37,732 nucleotides of DNA, from positions 1-37,732 of the forward strand of contig JACADV010000017.1 in assembly GCA_013388425.1 (NCBI GenBank), written 5' to 3'. Positions 15,568 to 24,819 of this stretch are shown piece after piece. How positions within the stretch are numbered: the stretch's first letter is position 1; every line of letters starts with the position of its first letter. This stretch comes from Thermoanaerobaculaceae bacterium (GTDB taxonomy: Bacteria; Acidobacteriota; Thermoanaerobaculia; Thermoanaerobaculales; Thermoanaerobaculaceae). The notes beneath the pieces are model-generated. The model made no database searches and had not been told where the DNA came from. It saw nothing but the letters and a program-made list of their open reading frames with translations. The translations under genes and the position numbers were made by a program.

Positions 15568-17322
15568 ATGAGAACGTCGACTCGCAGTGTGCTGGCTGTG
15601 GTATTCCTGGCGACGGTGCTAGTGGCACCGCAGGTGCTGGCAGGGTTTGCCGGCACGGAAGTGTTCCTGCCCTCGGTGGGGCGCAAGCCCGGCGCCGGGG
15701 GATCCCAGTGGTACACCACGGTGTGGGTCTACAACCCGAACCCCACCGCGGTCAACCTCACCTTCTACCTGCTGGAGCGCGACCGGGACAACTCCGCCCC
15801 GCGCCTCTACAACGACACCCTGCCCGCCGGTGAGGTGCGGCGCTACGACAACGCCATCTGGACCATGTTTGGAGTGGAGGTCTTCGGCGCCCTGCGCGTG
15901 GTCGCCTCCGAGCGGGTGGTGGTCAACTCTCGCATCTACTCCCTGGCCACGGGGGGGGAGCAGAAGGACTCGGTGGGCCAGTTCTTCGCTGGCGTGCCCG
16001 CCTCCTTTGCCATTGGTGCCGGCCAGAAGACGCAGATCCTCGGCGTCTTCGAGACCACTCCCAGCGATGCCTCGGAGTTCCGCTACAACTTCGGGTTCGT
16101 CGAGACCGCCGGTGCCAACACCACCGTTACCGTCACCGTCTACGATGAAACTGGCAGTGAGCTCGGCTCCAAGTCGTACTCGCTGCGCCCGTACGAGCAG
16201 AAGCAGTTCCGCTTCCCCACCGAATTCCCCGCCATCTCCACCACCAACGCGCGGCTCCAGGCGGAAGTCACGGGCGGGACGGGGAAGGTCGTGGCCTTTG
16301 GCTCCGGTGTGGCCAACCGCTCCACCGATCCCTCCACCTTCGAAATGACCTTCGACGACGCCCTCCTGGGCGGCTCGGGCGGCCTTTCGGCCGTGGCCCA
16401 CGACGCCAGTCTCTCCGGTGATGGGACCACTCTTTCGCCGCTGGGGATCACGAGCGGCGGGGTCACGAGCTCGCATTTGGCCAGCGGGGCGGTAACCAGC
16501 AGCAAGATTGCCGACGGCGCCGTGACCAGCAGCAAGCTCGCCACCAACGCGGTGACCAACGCCGCCCTGGCCGACGGCGTGGTGGGAACGGCAGAGCTGG
16601 CCAACAGTGCCGTGAGCAGCGCCAAGATTGCCGACGGGGCGGTGGCGAACGCCGACCTGGCCAGTGGTGCGGTGACGGGTGCCAAGGTTGCGCTCCCCCT
16701 TCTCCTCTCCGCCGGGGGCAACAAGGCGCTGGAGGTGACCAACGCCTACGCCGGGGGGATCCCGGGGGCCACGCTCCGCGCCCTCAACAGCAGCACCACC
16801 GGGGGGATTGCCGGCTTCTTCGAGACCCAGGGCAACGACGCCACCGTGGTGGTGCAGGCACGGGGCAGCGGACCGTTTCTCAAAGGGTTTGGCGCCAACG
16901 GCGGCAACGAGGAGTTCCGCTTCGACAACAACGGTACCTTGCACCTTTACAACCCCAGTCACAGCGAAACCATTAAGCTTGACGCCACCACCGGCAAAGC
17001 GACCGTACAGGCCCTGGAGGTGGCGGGGCACGCCAACGCCTCCATCCCCATTGCCTACGGAACGTTCGACTCCAACGCTACAAAGTTCTCCGGTACCTCC
17101 AACATCAGCGCCACCTGGGACAGTAGCCTGAGTCGCTACCTGGTCACAATCGCTGGTACCGACTACTTCTACTCCCACTACTGCGCTCTCGTCACACCCA
17201 TTGGCGACTCTCCAAGGTTCGTCGTGACCGGCTCCGTCAGCAACAAACTCATCGTCCAGATTTTCAACCAGGCTGGCACGCCAGTGCAGGGGATGTTCCA
17301 GGTGGTGGTGTTCAAGCCCTAA
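15568..17322 (+). CDS. Exported protein with decapeptide-repeat stalk
   Basis: A 584-residue predicted surface protein. A signal peptide (about 1-25) is followed by a double beta-sandwich region (about 26-265) homologous to the N-terminus of the protein at 3357-5633 (shared features include LERDRDNSAPRLYND and the later YEQKQFRF). Next come eight decapeptide repeats (296-375), then a C-terminal region (376-584) rich in short beta motifs (EEFRFDNNGTLHLYNPS, TGKATVQALEVAG) like those of phage tail-fibre and trimeric stalk proteins. ATG 15568 has AAGGAGG at 6-nt spacing. The frame is open further upstream without similarity. No enzyme motif is seen; an adhesin or fibre role is inferred. Confidence 0.85.
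   Translation: MRTSTRSVLAVVFLATVLVAPQVLAGFAGTEVFLPSVGRKPGAGGSQWYTTVWVYNPNPTAVNLTFYLLERDRDNSAPRLYNDTLPAGEVRRYDNAIWTMFGVEVFGALRVVASERVVVNSRIYSLATGGEQKDSVGQFFAGVPASFAIGAGQKTQILGVFETTPSDASEFRYNFGFVETAGANTTVTVTVYDETGSELGSKSYSLRPYEQKQFRFPTEFPAISTTNARLQAEVTGGTGKVVAFGSGVANRSTDPSTFEMTFDDALLGGSGGLSAVAHDASLSGDGTTLSPLGITSGGVTSSHLASGAVTSSKIADGAVTSSKLATNAVTNAALADGVVGTAELANSAVSSAKIADGAVANADLASGAVTGAKVALPLLLSAGGNKALEVTNAYAGGIPGATLRALNSSTTGGIAGFFETQGNDATVVVQARGSGPFLKGFGANGGNEEFRFDNNGTLHLYNPSHSETIKLDATTGKATVQALEVAGHANASIPIAYGTFDSNATKFSGTSNISATWDSSLSRYLVTIAGTDYFYSHYCALVTPIGDSPRFVVTGSVSNKLIVQIFNQAGTPVQGMFQVVVFKP
16453..16692 (+). repeat. Eight in-frame decapeptide repeats
   Basis: Eight 30-bp units encode variants of SGAVTSSKIA (for example DGAVTSSKLA, TNAVTNAALA, DGAVANADLA). 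The period is exactly ten residues with Val at position 4 and Leu or Ile at position 9, as in beta-helical stalks of fibre proteins. The DNA copies have diverged, so the array is old and not slipping recently. Confidence 0.9.
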
Positions 17323-17344
17323 AGCAACTCACCACCACACCCGG

Positions 17345-17374
17345 CAGGGGGCCGGGCCCACGCCCGGCCCCCTG
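17345..17374. terminator. Bidirectional hairpin between two converging genes
   Basis: A perfect 13-bp stem (17345-17357 with 17362-17374) and a CCAC loop, between the plus-strand stop at 17322 and the minus-strand glnA stop at 17391. On the plus strand GTTTGG follows; there is no real T tract on either side. It probably ends both transcripts. Confidence 0.75.
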
Positions 17375-17390
17375 GTTTGGGCGGCCGCCG

Positions 17391-18716
17391 TCAGTACGCC
17401 AGCATGTACTGCTCGTGCTCCCAGGCGTGCACCATGGAAATGTAACGGTGCCACTCCTCCCGCTTGTTGCGGATGAAATTGGAGAAGATGTGGGAGCCCA
17501 GGGCCTCCTCCAGCACCGGGTCGCGCTCCAGGTTGTCCAGGGCTTCGGCCAGCGATGCCGGGAGCTGCTTGATCTTGAGGCGCCGCTTCTCCCGCTCGGA
17601 CATCTCGAAGATGTTGCGGTTCACCGGCTCCCCGCACTCCAGCCCCCGCTTAATCCCGTCCAAGCCCGCGGCCAGCATCACGGTAAAGGCCAGGTACGGG
17701 TTGCAGGAGGGGTCGGGCACGCGCACCTCGCACCGCGTCCCCACGCCCCGCCGCGCCGGCACCCGCACCAGCGGCGAGCGGTTCTTCTCCGACCAGGCCA
17801 CGTTGATGGGCGCCTCGTAGCCCGGGACCAACCGCTTGTAGGAGTTGACCAGGGGGTTGGTGACCGCCACGAAGGCGCGGGCGTGCTCGAGGATGCCAGC
17901 AATGTAGGCGCGGGCCACCGCCGAGAGCTGCCACGGACCCTGTGGGTCAAAAAAGACGTTGCGCCCTTGCCGGTCGAAGAGGCTCTGGTGGGTGTGCATC
18001 CCCGACCCTGCCTGCCCGAACATGGGCTTGGGCATGAAGGTGGCGTGCAGGCCGTGGTCGCGGGCCACCTTCTTGACCACGAACTTGAAGGTGACGATGC
18101 GGTCGGCGGTGGTCAGGGCGTCGGCGTACTTGAAATCGATCTCGTGCTGCCCCGGCGCTACCTCGTGGTGCGCCGCCTCCACCTCAAACCCCATGGCCTC
18201 CAGCGCCTCCACGATGTCGCGCCGGGCGTCCTCGCCCAGGTCCACAGGGGTAAGGTCGAAGTACCCCCCCGCGTCGTGGGTGCGGTGGTTCGGGCGACCG
18301 TCGGCATCCACCCGAAAGAGGAAGAACTCGGCCTCTGGCCCGGCCATCATCGTGAAGCCGAGCTCGCGAGCCTTCGCCACCGTGCGCTTGAGGGTGAGGC
18401 GCGGGCAGCCCGCAAAGGGAGTGTCGTCGGTGTTGTACACGTCGCACACCAGCCGCCCCACCTTGCCGTGGGGGGTATCCCAGGGGTAGACGGCAAAGGT
18501 GTCGGGATCGGGCTTCAAGAGCATGTCCGACTCCTCGATGCGGGTGAACCCCTCGATGGAGGAGCCGTCGAACATGATCTGCCCGTCCAGGGCTTTTTCG
18601 AACTGGCTCTCCGGGATCTCCACGTTCTTGATGATGCCGTCGATGTCGGTGAAGGTGAGACGGAGAAACCGCACCCCCTCGGCCTGGCAACGCTCCAACA
18701 CCTCTTTCTTGTCCAT
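17391..18716 (-). CDS. glnA: Glutamine synthetase, type I
   Basis: A 441-residue enzyme joining ammonia to glutamate with ATP. The key motifs are present: DGSSIEGFTRIEESDM, the AGPEAEFFLF metal region, HHEVAPGQHEID, GSGMHTHQSL, NPLVNSYKRL and NRSPLVRVP. The length and the absence of the adenylylation motif (NLYDLP) place it with the GSI-alpha type of Firmicutes and related bacteria, so control by adenylylation is not expected. The Arg in GFTRIEESDM matches the feedback-inhibition arginine of Bacillus GlnA. ATG 18716 has GGAGG 6 nt upstream; the frame extends 10 codons further without similarity. A candidate promoter and a dyad lie upstream. Confidence 0.97.
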   Translation of the reverse strand: MDKKEVLERCQAEGVRFLRLTFTDIDGIIKNVEIPESQFEKALDGQIMFDGSSIEGFTRIEESDMLLKPDPDTFAVYPWDTPHGKVGRLVCDVYNTDDTPFAGCPRLTLKRTVAKARELGFTMMAGPEAEFFLFRVDADGRPNHRTHDAGGYFDLTPVDLGEDARRDIVEALEAMGFEVEAAHHEVAPGQHEIDFKYADALTTADRIVTFKFVVKKVARDHGLHATFMPKPMFGQAGSGMHTHQSLFDRQGRNVFFDPQGPWQLSAVARAYIAGILEHARAFVAVTNPLVNSYKRLVPGYEAPINVAWSEKNRSPLVRVPARRGVGTRCEVRVPDPSCNPYLAFTVMLAAGLDGIKRGLECGEPVNRNIFEMSEREKRRLKIKQLPASLAEALDNLERDPVLEEALGSHIFSNFIRNKREEWHRYISMVHAWEHEQYMLAY

Positions 18717-18744
18717 GTGCCCCTCCAAAAGAGCAAGTTGGTAC

Positions 18745-18773
18745 ATTTTCGATGATCAATTTGCAAAAGTCAA
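18745..18773 (-). promoter_or_regulatory. Candidate glnA promoter
   Basis: Minus strand: TTGACT (18768-18773), 17-bp spacer, GAAAAT (18745-18750). It gives a leader of about 20 nt with the GGAGG site. The surrounding DNA is markedly A+T-rich compared with the genes. Confidence 0.5.
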
Positions 18774-18793
18774 GGCTCTGACGAGCCGCTTAT

Positions 18794-18819
18794 CCTGCCA
18801 ATTTGAACCAATTGACAGG
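18794..18819. promoter_or_regulatory. Inverted repeat upstream of glnA
   Basis: Arms CCTGCCAATT (18794-18803) and AATTGACAGG (18810-18819), 9 of 10 complementary, with a 6-nt centre. It sits about 20 bp upstream of the glnA -35 and 11 nt after the stop of the preceding minus-strand gene. It may be an operator for nitrogen control or a terminator; there is no T tract. It does not match the GlnR box. Confidence 0.45.
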
Positions 18820-18829
18820 TCTCTGGTTG

Positions 18830-19627
18830 TCACTCGGCCCAGGCCACGAGGCGGCATCCGGGCGGCAGCACCGACGCCAGCGGCTGGAGGGCAGCGGCAA
18901 GCTCCTGGCGGGGCAGAACGGGCAGGTGGGCCAGCACCAGCACGCGGGCGGCCAGCTTGGGTGCCAGTTCCAGCCAGTCGGCCAGATGGGTGTGGGCCGC
19001 CAGGGCAGCCGCCAGGCGGTGGTTGCCCTCCACGAAGGAGCACTCCACCACCGCCACCTCGGCGTCAAGGAGCTCGGGCCGGGCCGCAAACTGCGCCGCC
19101 ACCCCGTCGGCCGCGTACACCAGCCGGGGTCGGGGCTCCCCCGGCCGCCGCAGCGCCCAGCCCAGGGTGGGAACGCTGTGCTGCCGCGCAAAGGCCCGCG
19201 CCCACCCACCGGGGACGGGGACCTCGTCGCCGTCGCCCACCCCACGCACCACCGCCTCCAGGTCCAGCCGCTTGCGCACCGACTCCAGCCCCGGCATGGC
19301 CGCCAGGGCCGTGAGGTACGGGGCCACCAGCTCCTCGGGCACGACGAGCAGCGGTGGCTCGCTGGGGTAGCAGCGAGCGCGCAGGTTGAGGTACGCCAGG
19401 AGCGCGGCACTGTGGTCCAGGTGGGCGTGGGAGAGCAGTACCACCGGTTGCGCCACGATGGTTTCCGAGAGCCTGCCCAGGTCCAGCGCGACCCCGAACT
19501 GGGGAACTGCCAAGGCCGTGGCACGACCCACCACCGAGCTCCCGCGCAGGCGCACCCCCTCAACGGTCACCTCCAGTTCGCGCGGCACCCCGCCGGAGAC
19601 CAGCTTGGGAAAGAGGATCCGCCCCAC
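18830..19627 (-). CDS. RNase Z-like metallo-beta-lactamase fold hydrolase
   Basis: A 265-residue MBL-fold enzyme with HAHLDH (His67, His69, Asp71, His72), a second metal region at LVYAADGVAAQF, and VVECSFVEGNHRLA, where RNase Z-like enzymes have their ECTF-type segment. It is paralogous to 14503-15348 but diverged. The substrate is unknown; tRNA 3' processing or small phosphodiester hydrolysis are both possible. The start is GTG 19627 with no ribosome-binding site and TACAAT 6 nt upstream, which suggests a leaderless mRNA. It is divergent from the sulfatase-like gene. Confidence 0.8.
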   Translation of the reverse strand: MGRILFPKLVSGGVPRELEVTVEGVRLRGSSVVGRATALAVPQFGVALDLGRLSETIVAQPVVLLSHAHLDHSAALLAYLNLRARCYPSEPPLLVVPEELVAPYLTALAAMPGLESVRKRLDLEAVVRGVGDGDEVPVPGGWARAFARQHSVPTLGWALRRPGEPRPRLVYAADGVAAQFAARPELLDAEVAVVECSFVEGNHRLAAALAAHTHLADWLELAPKLAARVLVLAHLPVLPRQELAAALQPLASVLPPGCRLVAWAE

Positions 19628-19633
19628 CGTGGA

Positions 19634-19660
19634 ATTGTAAGCCGCCCCGTGGGCTAGAAT
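19634..19660. promoter_or_regulatory. Divergent -10 elements
   Basis: On the minus strand TACAAT (19634-19639) lies 6 nt before the hydrolase start. On the plus strand TAGAAT (19655-19660) lies 16 nt before the GTG of the sulfatase-like gene. The two face apart in a 49-nt gap, so the promoters share DNA and may interfere. No -35 match is good for either. Confidence 0.5.
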
Positions 19661-19676
19661 CGGCGCGGGTCGAACC

Positions 19677-21470
19677 GTGCCGCTTCTCGGATCGAGCAGG
19701 CACCAGGTGCGCCGGGAGGATGCCCTGCGCCGACTCGCCCCCCTCCCCAGGGCGGGCAGGGGGGGAGTTGTGCCGCTGCGCCTTGTCCTGCCCCTTGCCC
19801 TCCTGCAGCTGGTCGCCTACCTGCTCGTGCTCCTGCCCATGAGTTTTGGCTTCAACCGCTTTGCGGGGCTCCAGCTGATCAAGTACCAGCTCATCAGCAC
19901 CTCCAACGCCCTCGCCGCCCCGACGGTGCTGCTGCTCCTGCTCCTGCTCACGCGCAGCCGCCTCCTCGTCCTCCTCTACCACCTGCTCGAACTCGTCGCC
20001 TTCCTGGCCGTGTCCCTGTACGTGGCCTACTTCGAGGCGTTCCCCCACCTCGCGCTGCTGCGCCAGCTCGGGCTCTTGCCCCCGGTGCTCGGCCAGGTGA
20101 CCCGGCAACTGGTGGGCGCGCGGGAAGTGGGCATCGTGGTTGCCCTCCTGCTCTCCGGCGCCCTGTCCCTGGTGCTCTTGGGGCGGCTGCGCGCCACCCC
20201 GCCGCCGCGCCGCACGCTGCTGGTACTGGTGGCGGTGCTGGCCGCCCTCGCCGCCAAGGATGTGCTGCTGCACACCCGCCTGCCCATCGGCAAGTACCGC
20301 TACGACGGCGTCTACTTCTTCAAGCGCCACGGGTTCCTGCCGATCCTCGCGGCCCAGCTGCGCGACGAACTCCACCCTCGCCCGGCGCGCCTCCCCTGGC
20401 CCGGCCCCATCAACACCGACACCTGCCGCGTGCAGAGCTTCGAGCGCCGACTTTGCAACGTCCTCGTCCTCCAGGTGGAGTCCCTCGACCCCTGGGTCAT
20501 CGACTTCGACGTGGATGGGAAACCCGTGATGCCCTTCCTGCGCAGCTTGCGCCAACGCTGCCTGGCCTTCGCCAACTACTTCTCGCAGCACCGCGGCGGG
20601 GGCTCCGCCGACGCCGAGCTGGCGTGCCTGACGGGCCTCCTCCCCCTGGGCTCGCACACCGGCTTCCTCACCGCCGACTTTTCTCGCATCCTCTCCCTCC
20701 CCCAGATCCTGGCCACAGCCGGCTACTACACCTGTGCTCTGCACGCCAACGCAGGCAGCTACTTCTACCGCAAACCGGCGTACCGGCGCCTGGGGTTTTG
20801 CGACTTCTTCGACCGCGAGGCCTTCCGCGACGAAGCGGCCGGCTGGCGCTCCCAGGACCGGGCCTTCTTCCGCCAATCGCTGGACATCCTCGAGCACGCC
20901 CCGCGGCCCTACTTTGCCTACCTCATCACCATGCAGAGCCACGGCCCCTTCGACAACCACGCCCCCACCCACCGCTTCGACCGCCTGGCCTTCGACCCCC
21001 TGCTGCGGGACTACCTCTCGGTCATGGCGGAGGTGGACGAGGCGCTGGCGCTCCTCGTGGGGGAGCTGGAGCGGCGGGGGGAGTGGGGGTCCACCATCTT
21101 CGTCCTGTTTGGCGACCACCCGTCGGGGGTCCATCCCCCTGGCGACGGGGACGAAGTATGGCCCGCTCTGTCCGGCCGCATCCCCCTCCTGCTCTCGGCC
21201 CCTGCCCTGGCGAGTGGCGTGTCCCACAAGGTGGGCTCCCCCCTCGACCTGGGGCCCACCCTCCTCCACCTGGCCGGTCTGCCCGATCTCGCCTTCTCCC
21301 TGGGGACCTCCCTCCTGGACGAGGGCATCGGGCGGGCACTGCTCAGCCAGAGCGGCGCGGTGGTGCTCCTCCGCAACCGCGAGGCGGGCTCCCCCGAGCT
21401 CGTGCTCGAGCCGGATCTCGCCCCCTACCGCCCCTACCTGGATTACTCGGAGAGCGTCCTCCACCCGTGA
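19677..21470 (+). CDS. LtaS-like sulfatase-fold membrane transferase
   Basis: A 597-residue protein with about five N-terminal membrane helices (residues 35-200) and an extracytoplasmic alkaline phosphatase/sulfatase-fold domain (about 255-590). Metal and active-site motifs: LVLQVESLDPW (Glu268), QHRGGGSADAE with probable nucleophile Ser310 where LtaS has Thr, the LHANAGSYFYRKPAY segment, ITMQSHGPF, and LFGDHPSG (Asp480, His481). Relatives include lipoteichoic acid synthase and phosphoglycerol or phosphoethanolamine transferases that modify surface glycans and lipids. The start is uncertain: GTG 19677 or GTG 19770, the latter just after GGGGGGAG. It lies upstream of the glmS-like gene in the same direction. 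Confidence 0.87.
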   Translation: MPLLGSSRHQVRREDALRRLAPLPRAGRGGVVPLRLVLPLALLQLVAYLLVLLPMSFGFNRFAGLQLIKYQLISTSNALAAPTVLLLLLLLTRSRLLVLLYHLLELVAFLAVSLYVAYFEAFPHLALLRQLGLLPPVLGQVTRQLVGAREVGIVVALLLSGALSLVLLGRLRATPPPRRTLLVLVAVLAALAAKDVLLHTRLPIGKYRYDGVYFFKRHGFLPILAAQLRDELHPRPARLPWPGPINTDTCRVQSFERRLCNVLVLQVESLDPWVIDFDVDGKPVMPFLRSLRQRCLAFANYFSQHRGGGSADAELACLTGLLPLGSHTGFLTADFSRILSLPQILATAGYYTCALHANAGSYFYRKPAYRRLGFCDFFDREAFRDEAAGWRSQDRAFFRQSLDILEHAPRPYFAYLITMQSHGPFDNHAPTHRFDRLAFDPLLRDYLSVMAEVDEALALLVGELERRGEWGSTIFVLFGDHPSGVHPPGDGDEVWPALSGRIPLLLSAPALASGVSHKVGSPLDLGPTLLHLAGLPDLAFSLGTSLLDEGIGRALLSQSGAVVLLRNREAGSPELVLEPDLAPYRPYLDYSESVLHP

Positions 21471-21538
21471 CGGAGGGCTGCTCTGGAGCCATCGGGGCGC
21501 CACCCGCGCGGTGCGAGGCAACCGCATCGATTCGCGGC

Positions 21539-21544
21539 TACAAT
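21539..21544 (+). promoter_or_regulatory. -10 element of the glmS-like gene
   Basis: TACAAT within GCGGCTACAATCGCTC, 35 nt before the ATG. The core CTACAATCGC also precedes the membrane protein gene at 30181 (minus strand), and TTACAATCGC precedes the gene at 31649. No clear -35 is seen. Confidence 0.45.
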
Positions 21545-21579
21545 CGCTCGCCCGCCACCGCGGGCACGGGGGCCTGCAC

Positions 21580-23370
<1,791 letters not shown>

Positions 23371-23371
23371 C

Positions 23372-23409
23372 GCGCCGCGCCGGCGGCGCTCCCCCGCGAG
23401 CGACGCGGG
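23372..23409. terminator. Two hairpins between converging genes
   Basis: The first stem is 23372-23378 with 23383-23389 (GCGCCGC/GCGGCGC). The second is 23393-23398 with 23404-23409 (CCCGCG/CGCGGG), followed on the plus strand by CGTTTC. They lie in the 43-nt gap between the glmS-like and GGDEF genes, which face each other. Confidence 0.6.
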
Positions 23410-23413
23410 CGTT

Positions 23414-24754
23414 TCAGGAGCTATCGCCGCCAGGGGGCGGGGGGTCGTCTCCGGCCGCGTGGGCCATGCCCCAGCTCAGCTCAGGAGGTGCTGCTGGCGA
23501 GCGCTTCAAGAAACCGGCGCGCACCCCCCAGTCGATGTCGCGCAGCACTCGATCGTGATCGCCGAGGGCGTACTCGCGGGTCCCGATTTCCAGCCCCACG
23601 CACCGGTTCCGCCCTTCCCGCTTGGCCATGTACAACGCGCCGTCCGCCAGGGCCACCACCTGCTCCCAGGTGAACAGCTCCACCTTGCCCATGGGGTAGT
23701 AGCAGTAGCCCACCGAGCAGGTGAGGGCGAGCTGGTCGCCGGAGGGGAGAGCAACGCGGACTGCGGCCACCGCGGCCAGGAGCCGCTCGGCTAAAGCCTG
23801 CAGGAACGCGCGATTCACGTAGCGGGCCACCACCAGGAACTCCTCGCCCCCCCACCGCACCACCGAGTCCGTGTCGCGCACCGACTCGGCGAGCGCCCGT
23901 CCCACCGCGACCAGCACTGCATCGCCCACCAGGTGGCCGTGCACATCGTTGACCCGCTTGAAGTGGTCCAGATCCACCATCAAGAAACCCAGGTCCACGT
24001 TGCGCGGATCGGGAGGCCGGCCGCGGCGGACATCGTGGTAGGCGCGGCGCACCACGGCCACGTCCCGGGCAATGCTCTCCACCAGGAAGCGACGGTTGTG
24101 CAGGCCCGTGAGGGCATCCCGCACCGAGGCCTCGCGCAGTTGCCGATTCGCCGCCTCGAGCGCCGCCGCCAGGCGTTCCAGCTCGGCGGCCCGGACCGTC
24201 TCTCGCTCCTTGAGTTCCCGGATCTGCCGGCGCTTCTCCTGGAGCCTCGGGATGCCGAGGAGGGCAAAAACGGCGGCACCGTAGAGGAGCAACTTCCGCC
24301 CCACTGCTTGGGCCACCAGCGCCAGGGTCAGCGGCTGGCCCCAAAGGACGAGGCCCACGTAGGCCGCGGTGTTGGCCAGCATGACGGCGATCATCCCCCG
24401 CCAGCCCGCCACGTACGTAGCCGCCGCCACGTTCGTGAGGTAGAAAACAACCCAGAAGCTCGAGGCACCCCCCGAGATGGCGACCGCCCACGTGATGATG
24501 GCCACGTCCGCCGCCATCCACGTCCAGGCGGTGGGGATCCCGGCAAGCCGCCGCACCCCTCGCTGGGCAAGCCAGGCGTAGAGGAGCGCGGTTCCATTTG
24601 CCACCAGGAAGACGGCAAGACCCTCGAGCCAGGGGAAGTGCACGACCCCGAGGGCGCGCCCAGTGAAAGCGATGGCCACAGCTACGGTATAGACGAGGGC
24701 CCGGCTCTTCTGCACCAGCACCTCAAACCGCTGCCGCCGCTCCATCGACTCCAT
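23414..24754 (-). CDS. Membrane diguanylate cyclase (GGDEF)
   Basis: A 446-residue protein. It has about six membrane helices (residues 15-190), a coiled-coil linker (about 195-240, rich in Arg/Glu) and a GGDEF domain (about 242-400) with DALTGLHNRRFL, DLDHFKRVND and the active-site GGEEF. RDTD five residues before GGEEF is the RXXD inhibitory site, so c-di-GMP feedback is likely. The C-terminal tail is Pro-rich. The membrane sensor resembles no named domain. ATG 24754 follows GAGGG; ATG 24745 is an alternative. It lies 65 nt downstream of a second diguanylate cyclase on the same strand, so they may be co-transcribed. Confidence 0.92.
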   Translation of the reverse strand: MESMERRQRFEVLVQKSRALVYTVAVAIAFTGRALGVVHFPWLEGLAVFLVANGTALLYAWLAQRGVRRLAGIPTAWTWMAADVAIITWAVAISGGASSFWVVFYLTNVAAATYVAGWRGMIAVMLANTAAYVGLVLWGQPLTLALVAQAVGRKLLLYGAAVFALLGIPRLQEKRRQIRELKERETVRAAELERLAAALEAANRQLREASVRDALTGLHNRRFLVESIARDVAVVRRAYHDVRRGRPPDPRNVDLGFLMVDLDHFKRVNDVHGHLVGDAVLVAVGRALAESVRDTDSVVRWGGEEFLVVARYVNRAFLQALAERLLAAVAAVRVALPSGDQLALTCSVGYCYYPMGKVELFTWEQVVALADGALYMAKREGRNRCVGLEIGTREYALGDHDRVLRDIDWGVRAGFLKRSPAAPPELSWGMAHAAGDDPPPPGGDSS

Positions 24755-24819
24755 AATTCCCTCGAACGTCGCAACAAGGATACCACGGCAGGGGTCGGCC
24801 ACCCGTCGCCCGTCACCCC

